From: an uncultured Mailhella sp. | GTDB taxonomy: Bacteria > Desulfobacterota > Desulfovibrionia > Desulfovibrionales > Desulfovibrionaceae | DNA length: 64,000 bases | NCBI RefSeq assembly: GCF_944324995.1 | Contig: NZ_CALUYL010000010.1 | Location: forward strand, 17,942 to 81,941 | Direction of reading: 5' to 3' | Shown here: piece by piece, positions 1 to 8,233 of the stretch | Layout of the letters: each line of letters starts with the position of its first letter | Position numbering within the stretch: position 1 is the stretch's first letter | Notes under the pieces: model-generated | What the model saw: the letters and a program-made list of their open reading frames with translations, nothing else | The model's database searches: none | Told to the model about the DNA's origin: nothing | Made by a program: the position numbers and the translations under genes

Positions 1-1
1 C

Positions 2-463
2 ATTTCCGACGCTGACAACGCCGAAGCGCAGGCCGAAGCCGAAGTGCAGGGCGGCCGCGTCGAGAGCCCTGCGGCCGCGGAAGAAGACTCTCGTGCCGAG
101 ATTCAGCGCCTGGAAGAAAGAATTGCGGCCCTGGAAAAAGCCAATGCGGAGCTCGGCGAAAATCTGGAATCCCTGAGCCAGCAGATCGCTCATGTGGGTT
201 CCATGTTTCTGGAAGACGCGTCGGTGCGGCTCAACATGGAAGAAATGGTCAGCCGCATGCTGGACGCCCGTCTGCCTTCCCCGGCGGAGCAGGAAGAGGA
301 CGGAGCCGAAGGAAACGACGTTGAGGCGCGCCTTGAGGCGCTTGAGAAGCGCGTGCAGGACTGGGAGGCGCAGAGCGAGCATCAGGCCGCCGTGGCCGCA
401 GCCCGCGTCATACGAGAGGAAATAGCCGCCATGCGTGCGGACTCTGCGGGCTCGGCCCGGTAG
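2..463 (+). CDS. Partial coiled-coil protein, 5' end outside window
   Basis: The reading frame is open from the window edge (frame starting at base 2) to a TAG at 461-463, so the first part of the gene is missing. The visible 153 residues are very rich in Glu, Ala, Arg and Leu. Long stretches have heptad-like Leu/Ile spacing (for example the segment around bases 95-190), which predicts a coiled coil. A GTG at 44 lies in frame, but it follows in-frame Ala/Glu codons and has no ribosome-binding site, so it is probably internal. No catalytic motif is visible and I do not recognise a family. Confidence 0.6.
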   Translation: MSDADNAEAQAEAEVQGGRVESPAAAEEDSRAEIQRLEERIAALEKANAELGENLESLSQQIAHVGSMFLEDASVRLNMEEMVSRMLDARLPSPAEQEEDGAEGNDVEARLEALEKRVQDWEAQSEHQAAVAAARVIREEIAAMRADSAGSAR

Positions 464-473
464 AGAATATTTC

Positions 474-539
474 GACCGCCATGCGGTCGCGGGTCTTCGG
501 ACCCTCAGAATACTATGTTGGGTGCGGGTCTGCCCGCAC
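474..539 (+). other. Three consecutive short hairpins in intergenic spacer
   Basis: Three perfect or near-perfect stem-loops follow each other: 474-488 (GACCGC/GCGGTC), 491-504 (GGGTC, loop TTCG, GACCC) and 522-539 (GTGCGGG/CCCGCAC). None is followed by a T-run, so this is not a canonical intrinsic terminator. It may stabilise the end of the upstream mRNA or the leader of the next one. Confidence 0.4.
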
Positions 540-567
540 TGAAAATCCATTTGGAGTTTTTCGTTTC

Positions 568-1074
568 ATGAGTTCCTTTGTCACAGGTCAGATTATCGAG
601 GCGCGCTGCTCGCGCTGCAAGGATATTACTGGCCACGTCGTCATGGCATGCCTCGACGGCATGCCGGTCAAGGTGGAATGCCGCGCCTGCGGCAGTGTGC
701 ATAAGTATGTCGCGCCGGAAGCCCAGGCCCGTCCGAAGGTGGAAAAGACCGTGCGCGTGAAGGCCGGACACAACCGGGCGGAAGCCGTGGACGCCACCGT
801 GCGCGCGGAAAAGCGCGCCGCCGCGCCGCGTCCCAGCCGCGAACAGCAGCAGCTTGCCCGCCGCGCCGAAGAAAATGAACACCGCTGGACCAGCCTGGTG
901 GCCGGAAGAGCGGCCACGCCCGTGCCCTACAGCATGAACGGCACCTTCGCCGTGAACACGCTGGTGGATCATCCCGTGTTCGGCACGGGGGCCGTGGTCG
1001 AGCTGCTTCCCCCTGACAAGATGGACGTCATGTTCAAGGAAGGCGTGAAGCGTCTGCGCTGCGTCTGCGAATGA
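568..1074 (+). CDS. Zinc-ribbon protein of unknown function
   Basis: A 168-residue protein. The start at 568 is chosen because TTGGAG lies about 11 bases upstream and translation there begins directly with the conserved-looking domain; an earlier in-frame ATG at 481 lies inside hairpins. Two CxxC pairs (C14/C17 and C38/C41) make a probable zinc ribbon. A basic Ala/Arg/Lys-rich linker covers about residues 55-110. The C-terminal 40 residues have a pattern of the type HPVFGTGxVVE...DVxFxxGVKRL, typical of small beta domains that bind nucleic acid or protein in bacterial proteins. A nucleic-acid-related role is only an inference. Confidence 0.75.
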   Translation: MSSFVTGQIIEARCSRCKDITGHVVMACLDGMPVKVECRACGSVHKYVAPEAQARPKVEKTVRVKAGHNRAEAVDATVRAEKRAAAPRPSREQQQLARRAEENEHRWTSLVAGRAATPVPYSMNGTFAVNTLVDHPVFGTGAVVELLPPDKMDVMFKEGVKRLRCVCE

Positions 1075-1162
1075 AATTTGTGACCGGAAAATTCATTTTT
1101 TTGCTTGCATCCGGAAGCCAATCAGGCAACACTCTGAATACAGGACTTTCCATGGAGGCGCC

Positions 1163-1471
1163 ATGTTTGTCTTTGCGAATCTTGTGACGACTGTTGCCGG
1201 GCTTCTGAGCCTGGTCATCAATCTTTATATTTTCGTCATTATCGTGGCGGCTTTTCTCTCGTGGGTGAAGCCCGATCCGTATAATGCGATAGTCCGCACG
1301 CTGAGGGCGCTGACGGAGCCGGTATTCTACCGCATCCGCAAGACGTTCCCCTTCGTGATGATCAGCGGGATAGACCTTTCGCCGATTGTGGCGCTGGTCG
1401 CCCTGCAACTGCTGAACGGCGTGGTCGTGCAGTCCCTGCTCCAGCTCGGACAGCGTCTGGCCGGCGTATGA
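1163..1471 (+). CDS. YggT family integral membrane protein
   Basis: A 102-residue protein with two hydrophobic regions (about residues 5-35 and 65-90). Between them is the family signature, a SWxxPDPYNxxVRxLxxLTEPVxxxIR stretch starting near residue 33. This is the usual length and layout of the YggT family, which is implicated in envelope maintenance and osmotic shock tolerance without a defined activity. GGAGG lies about 6 bases before the ATG. The DUF465 gene follows 61 bases later on the same strand, so the two may be co-transcribed. Confidence 0.9.
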   Translation: MFVFANLVTTVAGLLSLVINLYIFVIIVAAFLSWVKPDPYNAIVRTLRALTEPVFYRIRKTFPFVMISGIDLSPIVALVALQLLNGVVVQSLLQLGQRLAGV

Positions 1472-1532
1472 ATTAAGAGGAGGCCGGTCTGCCGGCTTAT
1501 TCCTGCCACCCCAACACAATGGAGTCTGTGCC

Positions 1533-1754
1533 ATGGAAGAACGTGATCTCAAGATTGTGGAACAGTACGGCGATACTGATCCTGAACTGAAGGCTCTCTG
1601 GGAAGAACATATGCTGTATGAAAAGCAGCTCGCCAAGTTTGAAGGCAAGAGCTACCTTACTCCCAGCGAGCAGCAGGAAGTGAAGACCCTCAAGAAGCAG
1701 AAGCTGGACGGCAAGACCCGCCTGGACGCTGCTCTCGACAAATATAGGAAGTAA
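1533..1754 (+). CDS. YdcH/DUF465 family small protein
   Basis: A 73-residue, highly charged, all-helical protein. It carries the DUF465 pattern: an N-terminal helix, then HxxYEKQLxKxExKxYLTPxEQxExKxLKKxKLxGK, and a short C-terminal helix. The length is normal for the family. Members are small helical hairpin proteins of unknown function common in proteobacteria. It lies between yggT and lysA on the same strand. Confidence 0.88.
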   Translation: MEERDLKIVEQYGDTDPELKALWEEHMLYEKQLAKFEGKSYLTPSEQQEVKTLKKQKLDGKTRLDAALDKYRK

Positions 1755-1800
1755 CATCGCGTTCCCTGTCGTGTCGTCGGCAGGGTCGTTTCATTTTGGA

Positions 1801-1867
1801 GCCGGGGAAAGGGCGACTTTTCCCCGGCGCGCGACGGTCGCGCGTATCTGCGCGGCGGCCGTTTTTT
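1801..1867 (+). terminator. Two hairpins and T-run ahead of lysA
   Basis: The first hairpin is 1801-1828 (GCCGGGGAAA paired with TTTCCCCGGC). The second is about 1836-1855 (GTCGCGC/GCGCGGC) and is followed a few bases later by seven T at 1862-1868. This can end the yggT/DUF465 transcript. As it lies about 90 bases before the lysA start it could also attenuate lysA. The spacer is too short and lacks the conserved arms for a lysine riboswitch. Confidence 0.45.
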
Positions 1868-1953
1868 TGTGTTTCAGGCCAGGGTCATGGTTTGCCGTTC
1901 CATGCCGCGGCCGGATTTCCGGATATTCTCCTTACACAGGTACAAAAGAGAAA

Positions 1954-3225
1954 ATGGCAAACGTACGATCCACCTATACGGACAGTGTTAATTTTTATGG
2001 GCAGGAAGACCCCCGTGAACTGGTCTCCCGCTTCGGTTCCCCCCTGTATGTTTACAACGAAAACATACTGCGCGAGCGCTGCCGCGATCTTCTCGGCCTT
2101 TCCTCGCTCCCGGGCTTTCGCGTGAACTATTCCGCCAAGGCTAACACCAATCCTGCGCTTCTTCGCATCATTCGTTCCGAGGGCTGCGTGGTGGACGCCA
2201 TGAGTCCCGGCGAGCTGCACATCAACGCGCTTGCCGGCTTCACGCCCGAGGAAATCACCTATGTGTGCAACAACGTGAGCGCCGAGGAACTCAAGAATGC
2301 CGCCGATCACGGCTGCGTGGTGAGCGTGGATTCCCTCGCTCAGCTGGAACTTTTCGGCGAAGTCTGCCCCGGCGGACGCGTGATGGTGCGCTTCAATCCC
2401 GGCATCGGCGCGGGTCACAGCGAAAAGGTGGTGACCGGCGGCAAGAAAACCAAGTTCGGTGTTGATCCCGACATGCTGCCTCAGGTGCAGGACATCGTGG
2501 CCCGTCACGAACTTCGTCTCGTGGGCGTGAATCAGCACATCGGTTCCCTGTTCATGGAGGCCGATCCCTACATCGACGCCATGAAGATTCTGCTTTCCAT
2601 GGCGGAAAAGCTGCTCAAGCTCGGCTATCCTCTGGAAATCATCGACTTCGGCGGCGGCCTCGGCATGCCCTACCACAAGTATGAAGGGCAGAGCCGCATG
2701 GACATGAAGGCGCTTTCCGAAGCCATTCACGGCTGCCTCTCGGCATGGGCCGAGTCCACGGGCTATCAGGGCCGCTTCTTCATCGAACCCGGCCGTTACG
2801 TGGTGGCCGAATGCGGCGTGGTGCTCGGCACCGTTCACGCCACCAAGAACAACGGCCCGCATCTTTTTGCCGGCACCGACATCGGCTTCACCGTGCTCGC
2901 GCGTCCCATGCTGTACGACGCCTTCCACGATGTGGAAATCTATCGTGAAAACGGTGCGCCCGACACGGAAAACGTGGAGCAGACCATTGTGGGCAACATC
3001 TGCGAATCCGGCGACATTCTCGCCAAGGATCGTCAGCTGCCGCTCATCAGGCAGGGCGACGTCATCGCCATGCTCGACGCCGGCGCCTACGGCTGGGTCA
3101 TGGCTTCCACCTACAATCAGCGCATGCGTCCGGCGGAAGTGCTCATCGGCGCGGACGGCAAGGCCCGTCTCATCCGCCGCCGGGAAACGCTGGAGGATCT
3201 GACCTCTACACTGGTGCTGGACTAA
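1954..3225 (+). CDS. lysA: Diaminopimelate decarboxylase
   Basis: The 423-residue enzyme converts meso-diaminopimelate to L-lysine and CO2, the last step of lysine synthesis. It is a fold-type III PLP enzyme. The PLP lysine is K62 in the segment NYSAKAN. HIGS occurs near residue 195, DFGGGLG marks the phosphate-binding glycine loop, EPGR lies near 275, and CESGD near 350 supplies the substrate-site cysteine across the dimer. The start at 1954 is used because the protein then begins at the usual position; in-frame codons upstream run through the hairpin-rich leader. It ends 38 bases before a strong terminator and is probably monocistronic. Confidence 0.95.
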   Translation: MANVRSTYTDSVNFYGQEDPRELVSRFGSPLYVYNENILRERCRDLLGLSSLPGFRVNYSAKANTNPALLRIIRSEGCVVDAMSPGELHINALAGFTPEEITYVCNNVSAEELKNAADHGCVVSVDSLAQLELFGEVCPGGRVMVRFNPGIGAGHSEKVVTGGKKTKFGVDPDMLPQVQDIVARHELRLVGVNQHIGSLFMEADPYIDAMKILLSMAEKLLKLGYPLEIIDFGGGLGMPYHKYEGQSRMDMKALSEAIHGCLSAWAESTGYQGRFFIEPGRYVVAECGVVLGTVHATKNNGPHLFAGTDIGFTVLARPMLYDAFHDVEIYRENGAPDTENVEQTIVGNICESGDILAKDRQLPLIRQGDVIAMLDAGAYGWVMASTYNQRMRPAEVLIGADGKARLIRRRETLEDLTSTLVLD

Positions 3226-3262
3226 GCTGCTTTGCGTCCGGCAGTTCTCTGCCGGACTGTCG

Positions 3263-3313
3263 GCCGGGAACGAATGTTTCTCCTCCACGGGAGAAGTCGT
3301 TCCCGGCTTTTTT
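3263..3313 (+). terminator. Intrinsic terminator after lysA
   Basis: An 11-bp perfect stem (3263-3273 with 3297-3307) has a loop that itself contains a smaller GGAGAA/TTCTCC-type hairpin, and is followed by a T-run at 3308-3313. Confidence 0.85.
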
Positions 3314-3890
3314 GTCCGCACGGGTTCGGGAAAAGGGCTGCGCCTTTTCGCAGCGGTGCAACGCTCGTCGGGCGCTGCGGCGGCGATCCGACAGGAGCGC
3401 CCGGGACGGATGCCGGTTTGCGCGAAGGCCGCGTGGAGGCTCGCGGGTCGTCGCTGTTCATGAACGTGGTTCATCATGAATCATGAGCCTGGAGCAGCGT
3501 CCCTCATGCGAGCGGCACAGCGCGTCACGACGTGAGAATGCGCAGAGGCAGACGTCGGGCCTTGGTCGGCGTGGTGCTTTCTCTGCCGCATCTGGTCGGG
3601 GCCCCCGGAGTGTGCGCAGCATCGGGCCCGGAGTGTGCGCCGGGCGGGGCTCCGGGGCCTGCGGGGCCGCGCCTGTTGAAGGCGGAGGCCGTCCGGCATC
3701 CTTTTCTTCGAGCGCGCCGCAGGGAAAACGGGGGGATGCGCCGTCTTCTGCTCAGAGTCTCCCGCATCGGTTGCCCGGCATGCATTATTCCGCAGGAAGC
3801 GAAAAGCGCAGGCCTGTCTTTCTTCAACACCTCTGCCGCAGCGGGCAATCGCCCTCTTGTCAGCAGAAAAAATTCCGTTATCTTCTGTCC
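3314..3890. other. Gene-free spacer before the MATE gene
   Basis: About 580 bases. Open frames run through it on both strands, including one in frame with the MATE gene. None has a ribosome-binding site or domain-like composition, so I call no gene. The MATE promoter must lie here, but I see no clear -35/-10 pair. Confidence 0.5.
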
Positions 3891-5312
3891 ATGTCCGCAT
3901 TGTTCCGTTTTTGTTCCGCCGTCCGATCCGGCGAGTGGCTGCGCGATGTGCCGTTCCGCACTATCTGGGGACTTGTCTGGCCTCAGATGATGATGCTTCT
4001 TTGCAGCATCATCGTGAACCTTACCGACATCTGGGCCGCCGGACGCATCTCTTCCGACGTGCAGGCCGCCGTGGGACTGGCCTTTCAGATTCAGGTCTTT
4101 CTCATGGTGTTCGGCTGGGCGCTCGGCGCGGGAGGCATGGCCGCGGTCAGTCAGTCCATGGGCGCGGGCCACTGGCGGCGGGCGCAGAATTATGTGGGGC
4201 TGGTGCTGTGCAGCTGCGTGGCGGTCGCCGTGCTGCTCGCTCTTCTGACCGGCGCGTTTCGCGGCACGGTGCTCGCGCTCCTGCAGACGCCCGACTCTCT
4301 CAGGCCCGCGACGGAGTACATGGTGGGCGTCATGCTGGCCGGGCTTCCTTCCTTCTACGTCATGCAGGTGGGCGGAACGCTGTTTCGCGCGGCAAGGCAG
4401 GTCATTGCGCCGCTTATCGTGGCTGCGGCCACCTGCCTGCTCAACGTGTTCGGCGATCTGTGCTTCGGCCTCGGATGGCTGGGCTTTCCGGCCTTCGGCA
4501 TGGCGGGCATAGCGTGGGCCACCTTCAGCGCCAATACGCTGGCGGCCGTGCTCACCCTGATTTTTCTGAAAAAGGGCGGACTCATCGTGCATCATGCGCT
4601 GCCGCCCCTGCGCTGGCTCAGGCTCGGCGCTCCGTATCTTTTTCGGGTGGCCGTTCCGGCCTGCGGCAACAGTCTGCTCTGGCACATGGGCTATCTTGTC
4701 ATGTACGGCATCACGGCTTCGCTGCCCGACGGCGTGGAGGCCCTCGCCGGTCTCACCGCAGGCAACCGCATCGAGTCGCTGCTGTACATGCCCGCCAACG
4801 CCTTCATGGTCACGGCGTCCATTCTCGTGGGCAACGCCCTCGGCGCGGGCGACAGGCAGGGGGCAAAGCACATCGGCATCGTGCTGTTTTTGATCTCCGG
4901 CATCTCCATGAGCTCCGTGGCGGCCTGCATGTGGCCCTTCATTCCCGATCTTGCGGCGTTTTTTTCGTCCGAGGCCGCCGTGCGCACGCAGATTATCAAC
5001 TATCTGTTCTTCAACGTGCTGGTGGTTCCCTTCACGGTGTCGGGCATGGTGCTGCACGGCGTCATGAACGGCGCGGGGGCCACGGTGTATCCGCTGGTGG
5101 TCAACACCGCCGGCATCTGGCTCATCCGTCTGCCTTTCGGATGGGGCCTGTCCCACATCGTGTTTCATGACGCCTACGGGGTGTACATGGCCATGTTTTT
5201 GTCCATGTCCATCCAGACCTCGGTCATGGTGTGGGTGTTTTTCTGCAAGGACTGGGCGCGTTTTTCCATGAACGCGCATTTTTCCCAATCCAAACATAAG
5301 GAGAAGGCATGA
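3891..5312 (+). CDS. MATE family efflux transporter
   Basis: A 473-residue inner-membrane protein with about 12 hydrophobic segments in two repeated halves, the layout of MATE exporters, which expel drugs or metabolites using a Na+ or H+ gradient. The first helix has the typical WPxMxxxLxxxxxxLxDxWxxGR arrangement (residues about 27-50). A second repeat begins near residue 235 with RVAVPACGNSLLW. The ATG at 3891 gives the standard N terminus; upstream in-frame codons encode low-complexity sequence. The stop overlaps the next start by 4 bases (ATGA), so the DUF2156 protein is translationally coupled. The substrate is unknown. Confidence 0.9.
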   Translation: MSALFRFCSAVRSGEWLRDVPFRTIWGLVWPQMMMLLCSIIVNLTDIWAAGRISSDVQAAVGLAFQIQVFLMVFGWALGAGGMAAVSQSMGAGHWRRAQNYVGLVLCSCVAVAVLLALLTGAFRGTVLALLQTPDSLRPATEYMVGVMLAGLPSFYVMQVGGTLFRAARQVIAPLIVAAATCLLNVFGDLCFGLGWLGFPAFGMAGIAWATFSANTLAAVLTLIFLKKGGLIVHHALPPLRWLRLGAPYLFRVAVPACGNSLLWHMGYLVMYGITASLPDGVEALAGLTAGNRIESLLYMPANAFMVTASILVGNALGAGDRQGAKHIGIVLFLISGISMSSVAACMWPFIPDLAAFFSSEAAVRTQIINYLFFNVLVVPFTVSGMVLHGVMNGAGATVYPLVVNTAGIWLIRLPFGWGLSHIVFHDAYGVYMAMFLSMSIQTSVMVWVFFCKDWARFSMNAHFSQSKHKEKA

Positions 5313-6211
5313 ACCTTCCTTCCGGTTTTGTTCCGGTAACGCTTGATCTGTACGACGACTATCGTCGTTATTTTGACCTGACGCCGCAGCCTACGGCCGA
5401 TCTGACCTTTACCAATCTCTGGGGCTGGGCGGAATATTTCGGGCTGGGACTCTCCTTCCGCGACGGGCTCTGCTGGATCTGTCAGACCAGGCCCGATTTT
5501 CGCTACTGGGCCCCTGTGGGCGACTGGCAGGCCGCCGACTGGGCCGCGCAGCCGGAAATTCGCGCCGGCGTGGAACTTTTCCGCGTGCCGGAACAGCTTG
5601 TCGGCGTGCTGAGCGACAGGCTCGGAGCCCGGACGAGGGCCGTGGAGGATCGCGGTCAGTGGGAATACCTCTACAATCGCGACGAACTGGCGGAACTGCC
5701 CGGGGCGAAGTTCCACAAGAAGAAGACGCACGTCAACGGCTATCGCCGCCGCTACGGCGAGGACTATCGCGCGCTCGGCGACGCTTCCAATCCCGACGGC
5801 ATCGAACACGTGCTGCGTCTGCAGGAAGAGTGGTGCAGGTGGCGCGACTGTGAAAACAGTCCTTCGCTTCAGGCCGAGAACGACGCCATTTTCCGCGTGG
5901 TGGGCAACTGGAACCGTCTGCCGGGGCTTGTCGGCGGAGCGCTCTACGTGGAAGACAGGATAGGCGCGTTTGCCGTGGGCGAGAAGGTGGGCGACATGAT
6001 GGTCGTTCACTTTGAAAAGGTGCAGGCGGAGCTCAAGGGCGTCTATCAGGCCATCAATCAGGCCTTCGCGAGCCGTTCCGCGCAGGGCGTTTCCCTCATA
6101 AACCGGGAGCAGGATATGGACGAGCCCGGTCTGCGTCAGGCGAAGGAAACCTATAACCCCGTGGGCTTTTTGAAGAAAAGTCGGCTTGTCATAGCTGCGG
6201 ATGCGGAGTAG
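5309..6211 (+). CDS. DUF2156 (phosphatidylglycerol lysyltransferase C-domain-like) protein
   Basis: The 300-residue soluble protein resembles stand-alone DUF2156 proteins. It starts with a F.PVTL.....Y...F pattern, has a TFTNLWGW motif near residue 32, a HKKKxHVNxxxR segment near residue 137, and a C-terminal INREQDMDExGLRQAKExYxPxxFxxK block. These are the usual landmarks of the dual-GNAT fold seen in the catalytic domain of MprF-type aminoacyl-tRNA-dependent lipid modifiers. There is no membrane domain here, so MprF activity should not be assumed. It is coupled to the MATE gene by an ATGA overlap. The acceptor substrate is unknown. Confidence 0.85.
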   Translation: MNLPSGFVPVTLDLYDDYRRYFDLTPQPTADLTFTNLWGWAEYFGLGLSFRDGLCWICQTRPDFRYWAPVGDWQAADWAAQPEIRAGVELFRVPEQLVGVLSDRLGARTRAVEDRGQWEYLYNRDELAELPGAKFHKKKTHVNGYRRRYGEDYRALGDASNPDGIEHVLRLQEEWCRWRDCENSPSLQAENDAIFRVVGNWNRLPGLVGGALYVEDRIGAFAVGEKVGDMMVVHFEKVQAELKGVYQAINQAFASRSAQGVSLINREQDMDEPGLRQAKETYNPVGFLKKSRLVIAADAE

Positions 6212-6287
6212 TATCAACTGCGCCAACGGAAGCGGCGATGATTGCTGTTTTTTGGCTTCCTTTTACATAACCTTCTGATCTTTTCGG

Positions 6288-7679
6288 ATGAGCATCATGA
6301 AAGTCGTTACGAGATTTGCTCCCAGCCCCACCGGTCATCTGCATATCGGCGGCGGCCGGACCGCCATTTTCTGCTGGCTGCTTGCCCGCCATTACGGCGG
6401 CGAGTTCCGCCTGCGCATTGAGGATACCGACGCGACGCGTTCCAAACAGGAATATACCGATTCCATTCTTGCCTCCATGAAGTGGCTCGGCCTGGATTGG
6501 GACGGCGATCTCACCTATCAGAGCAAGCGTCTTGACATTTACAACGCCTACATAGACAAGCTGCTCGAAACCGGTCACGCCTACTGGTGCGACTGCACGC
6601 CCGAAGAAGTGGAAGCCATGCGCGAAGTGGCCCGTGCCAGAGGCGAAAAGCCCCGCTACAACGGCAAGTGCCGCGACCGCGGCCTGACCGCCGGACCCGG
6701 CCGGGTGGTGCGCCTGCGCGTGCCGGACGAAGGCCGCATCGTGTTCAACGACATGGTGAAGGGCACCATTTCCGTGGACGTTTCCGAACTCGACGACATG
6801 GTGCTGCGCCGCACCGACGGCATGCCCACCTACAACCTCGCCGTGGTGGTGGACGACCACGACATGGGCGTGACGCACGTGCTGCGCGGCGACGACCACG
6901 TTTCCAACACGCCCAAGCAGATTCTTCTGTACAACGCGCTCGGCTTCGAGGTTCCCACCTTCGGCCACGTGCCCATGATCTGCGGCCCCGACCATCAGAA
7001 GCTGTCCAAGCGTCACGGCGCCCGCGCGGTCATCGAATACGAGCAGGACGGTCTGCTGCCTCAGGCGCTGGTGAACTATCTGGTGCGCCTCGGCTGGTCC
7101 CACGGCGATCAGGAAATCTTCTCCCTCAAGGAACTTGTGGAACTGTTCGACGGCAACAACCTGAACAGCTCTCCCGCGGCCTTTGATCCGGAAAAGCTGA
7201 AGTGGCTCAACGCGCACTACATGCGCAACACGCCGCTTCCCCAGCTGGCCGCCATGGTGCGTCCGTTCCTTGAAAAGCTGGGCTACGACGAGCCCGTGGA
7301 GAAGATTGAAGCGCTTCTGCCCATGTACATCGAGCGCGCTTCCGATCTCGCGGCGCTGGCCCAGGCCCTGACCATCTACTTCAAGCCGGCCGAAGAGCTG
7401 GTGATCGAAGACAAGGCCATGAAGGCCCTGAACGAAGACGGCAAGCATCAGCTCACCGTGCTGCACGACATGATTGCCGCCATGCCCGAATTCAACGGCG
7501 AGGCGCTGGACAAGCTGCTCCATGAATACGTGGAAAAGGGCGGCCTCAAGTTCAAGCAGGTAGGCCCGCCCCTGCGCTCCGCGCTCACCGGCCTGGCCGG
7601 CGGCCCGTCCGTGCATGACGTCATGGCGGCCCTCGGCAGGGAAGAAAGCCTGAAGCGCATCGAACGCGCGGCAAAGTAA
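6288..7679 (+). CDS. gltX: Glutamate--tRNA ligase
   Basis: The 463-residue class I synthetase charges tRNA-Glu, or also tRNA-Gln if non-discriminating. The HIGH-type motif appears as HIGGGRTA near residue 20 and the KMSKS-type motif as KLSKRHGA near residue 240; LRIEDTDxxRS follows the first nucleotide-binding block. The Cys-rich CDCTPEE segment near residue 98 resembles the zinc-binding insertion. Two in-frame ATG codons are possible (6288 and 6297); the second gives the family-typical MKVVTRFAPSPTG start, and neither has a strong ribosome-binding site. The gene stands alone with its own terminator. Confidence 0.96.
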   Translation: MSIMKVVTRFAPSPTGHLHIGGGRTAIFCWLLARHYGGEFRLRIEDTDATRSKQEYTDSILASMKWLGLDWDGDLTYQSKRLDIYNAYIDKLLETGHAYWCDCTPEEVEAMREVARARGEKPRYNGKCRDRGLTAGPGRVVRLRVPDEGRIVFNDMVKGTISVDVSELDDMVLRRTDGMPTYNLAVVVDDHDMGVTHVLRGDDHVSNTPKQILLYNALGFEVPTFGHVPMICGPDHQKLSKRHGARAVIEYEQDGLLPQALVNYLVRLGWSHGDQEIFSLKELVELFDGNNLNSSPAAFDPEKLKWLNAHYMRNTPLPQLAAMVRPFLEKLGYDEPVEKIEALLPMYIERASDLAALAQALTIYFKPAEELVIEDKAMKALNEDGKHQLTVLHDMIAAMPEFNGEALDKLLHEYVEKGGLKFKQVGPPLRSALTGLAGGPSVHDVMAALGREESLKRIERAAK

Positions 7680-7685
7680 TCCGTA

Positions 7686-7722
7686 CGGATGGAAGTGCTT
7701 CGGCATTTCCATCCGTTTTTTG
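7686..7722 (+). terminator. Intrinsic terminator after gltX
   Basis: A 10-bp stem, 7686-7695 (ACGGATGGAA) with 7707-7716 (TTCCATCCGT), and a T-run ending at 7721, seven bases after the gltX stop. Confidence 0.9.
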
Positions 7723-8233
7723 CCTTTCCCGGCGCGGTGCGGGTATTTTGGGAAAAATGCGGGGTTGCCGAAAAGGGCTCGCTCCTTTGGGGCCGCGCAG
7801 AAGCGAGAGCTTCCGGCGTCTTCCATTCTCTGCCCGAGGGAAACGCCGGAGAGCCTTTCGAGGCTTTGGCCGGACGCTCCTGCTTCTGGGGCGAATGTTT
7901 ATGCCTTGGCGAAAGCTCAGGTCTTGAGCGGATGTCCGGCATGTTCCGGGAATATATTGCCGGGCAGAACACCCGCCGTTTCTGCGGCGCAGGCCCCGGC
8001 GGTTCCGGCAGACGGAAGCGGTTGCGCCGATCCCGGAAGCGCGTTTGCACCGCCCGGAAGAAAAAAAGATTCATTTTCGTTCATCCCGCTCCGTCCGCGC
8101 TCTGGACGGGACCGGATGAAGATTTATTTAATACAGGTACGGCTTTTGCTCCGCGAGTCGGAGCGCGTCGCCGACAGCGCCCGGGCGCAGATTTCGGGCG
8201 CGTCAACCACAGTCCGCAACACGGGAGAAACCC
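7723..8233. other. Gene-free spacer before cysS
   Basis: About 510 bases. Short overlapping open frames exist on both strands but lack start signals. An AT-rich patch at about 8115-8140 is the most likely place for the cysS promoter, though no good -35/-10 pair is seen. There is no T-box-like structure. Confidence 0.5.

Noticed and set aside
1771..1953. Lysine riboswitch upstream of lysA
   Set aside because: Only two simple hairpins and a T-run are present; the conserved five-helix core does not fit in the space.
1885..3477. 530-codon minus-strand open frame opposite lysA
   Set aside because: No protein-like motif, antisense to lysA, no ribosome-binding site.
3483..3890. N-terminal extension of the MATE transporter
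   Set aside because: In frame, but low-complexity Arg/Ser/Gly sequence without a start signal; ATG 3891 gives the standard first helix.
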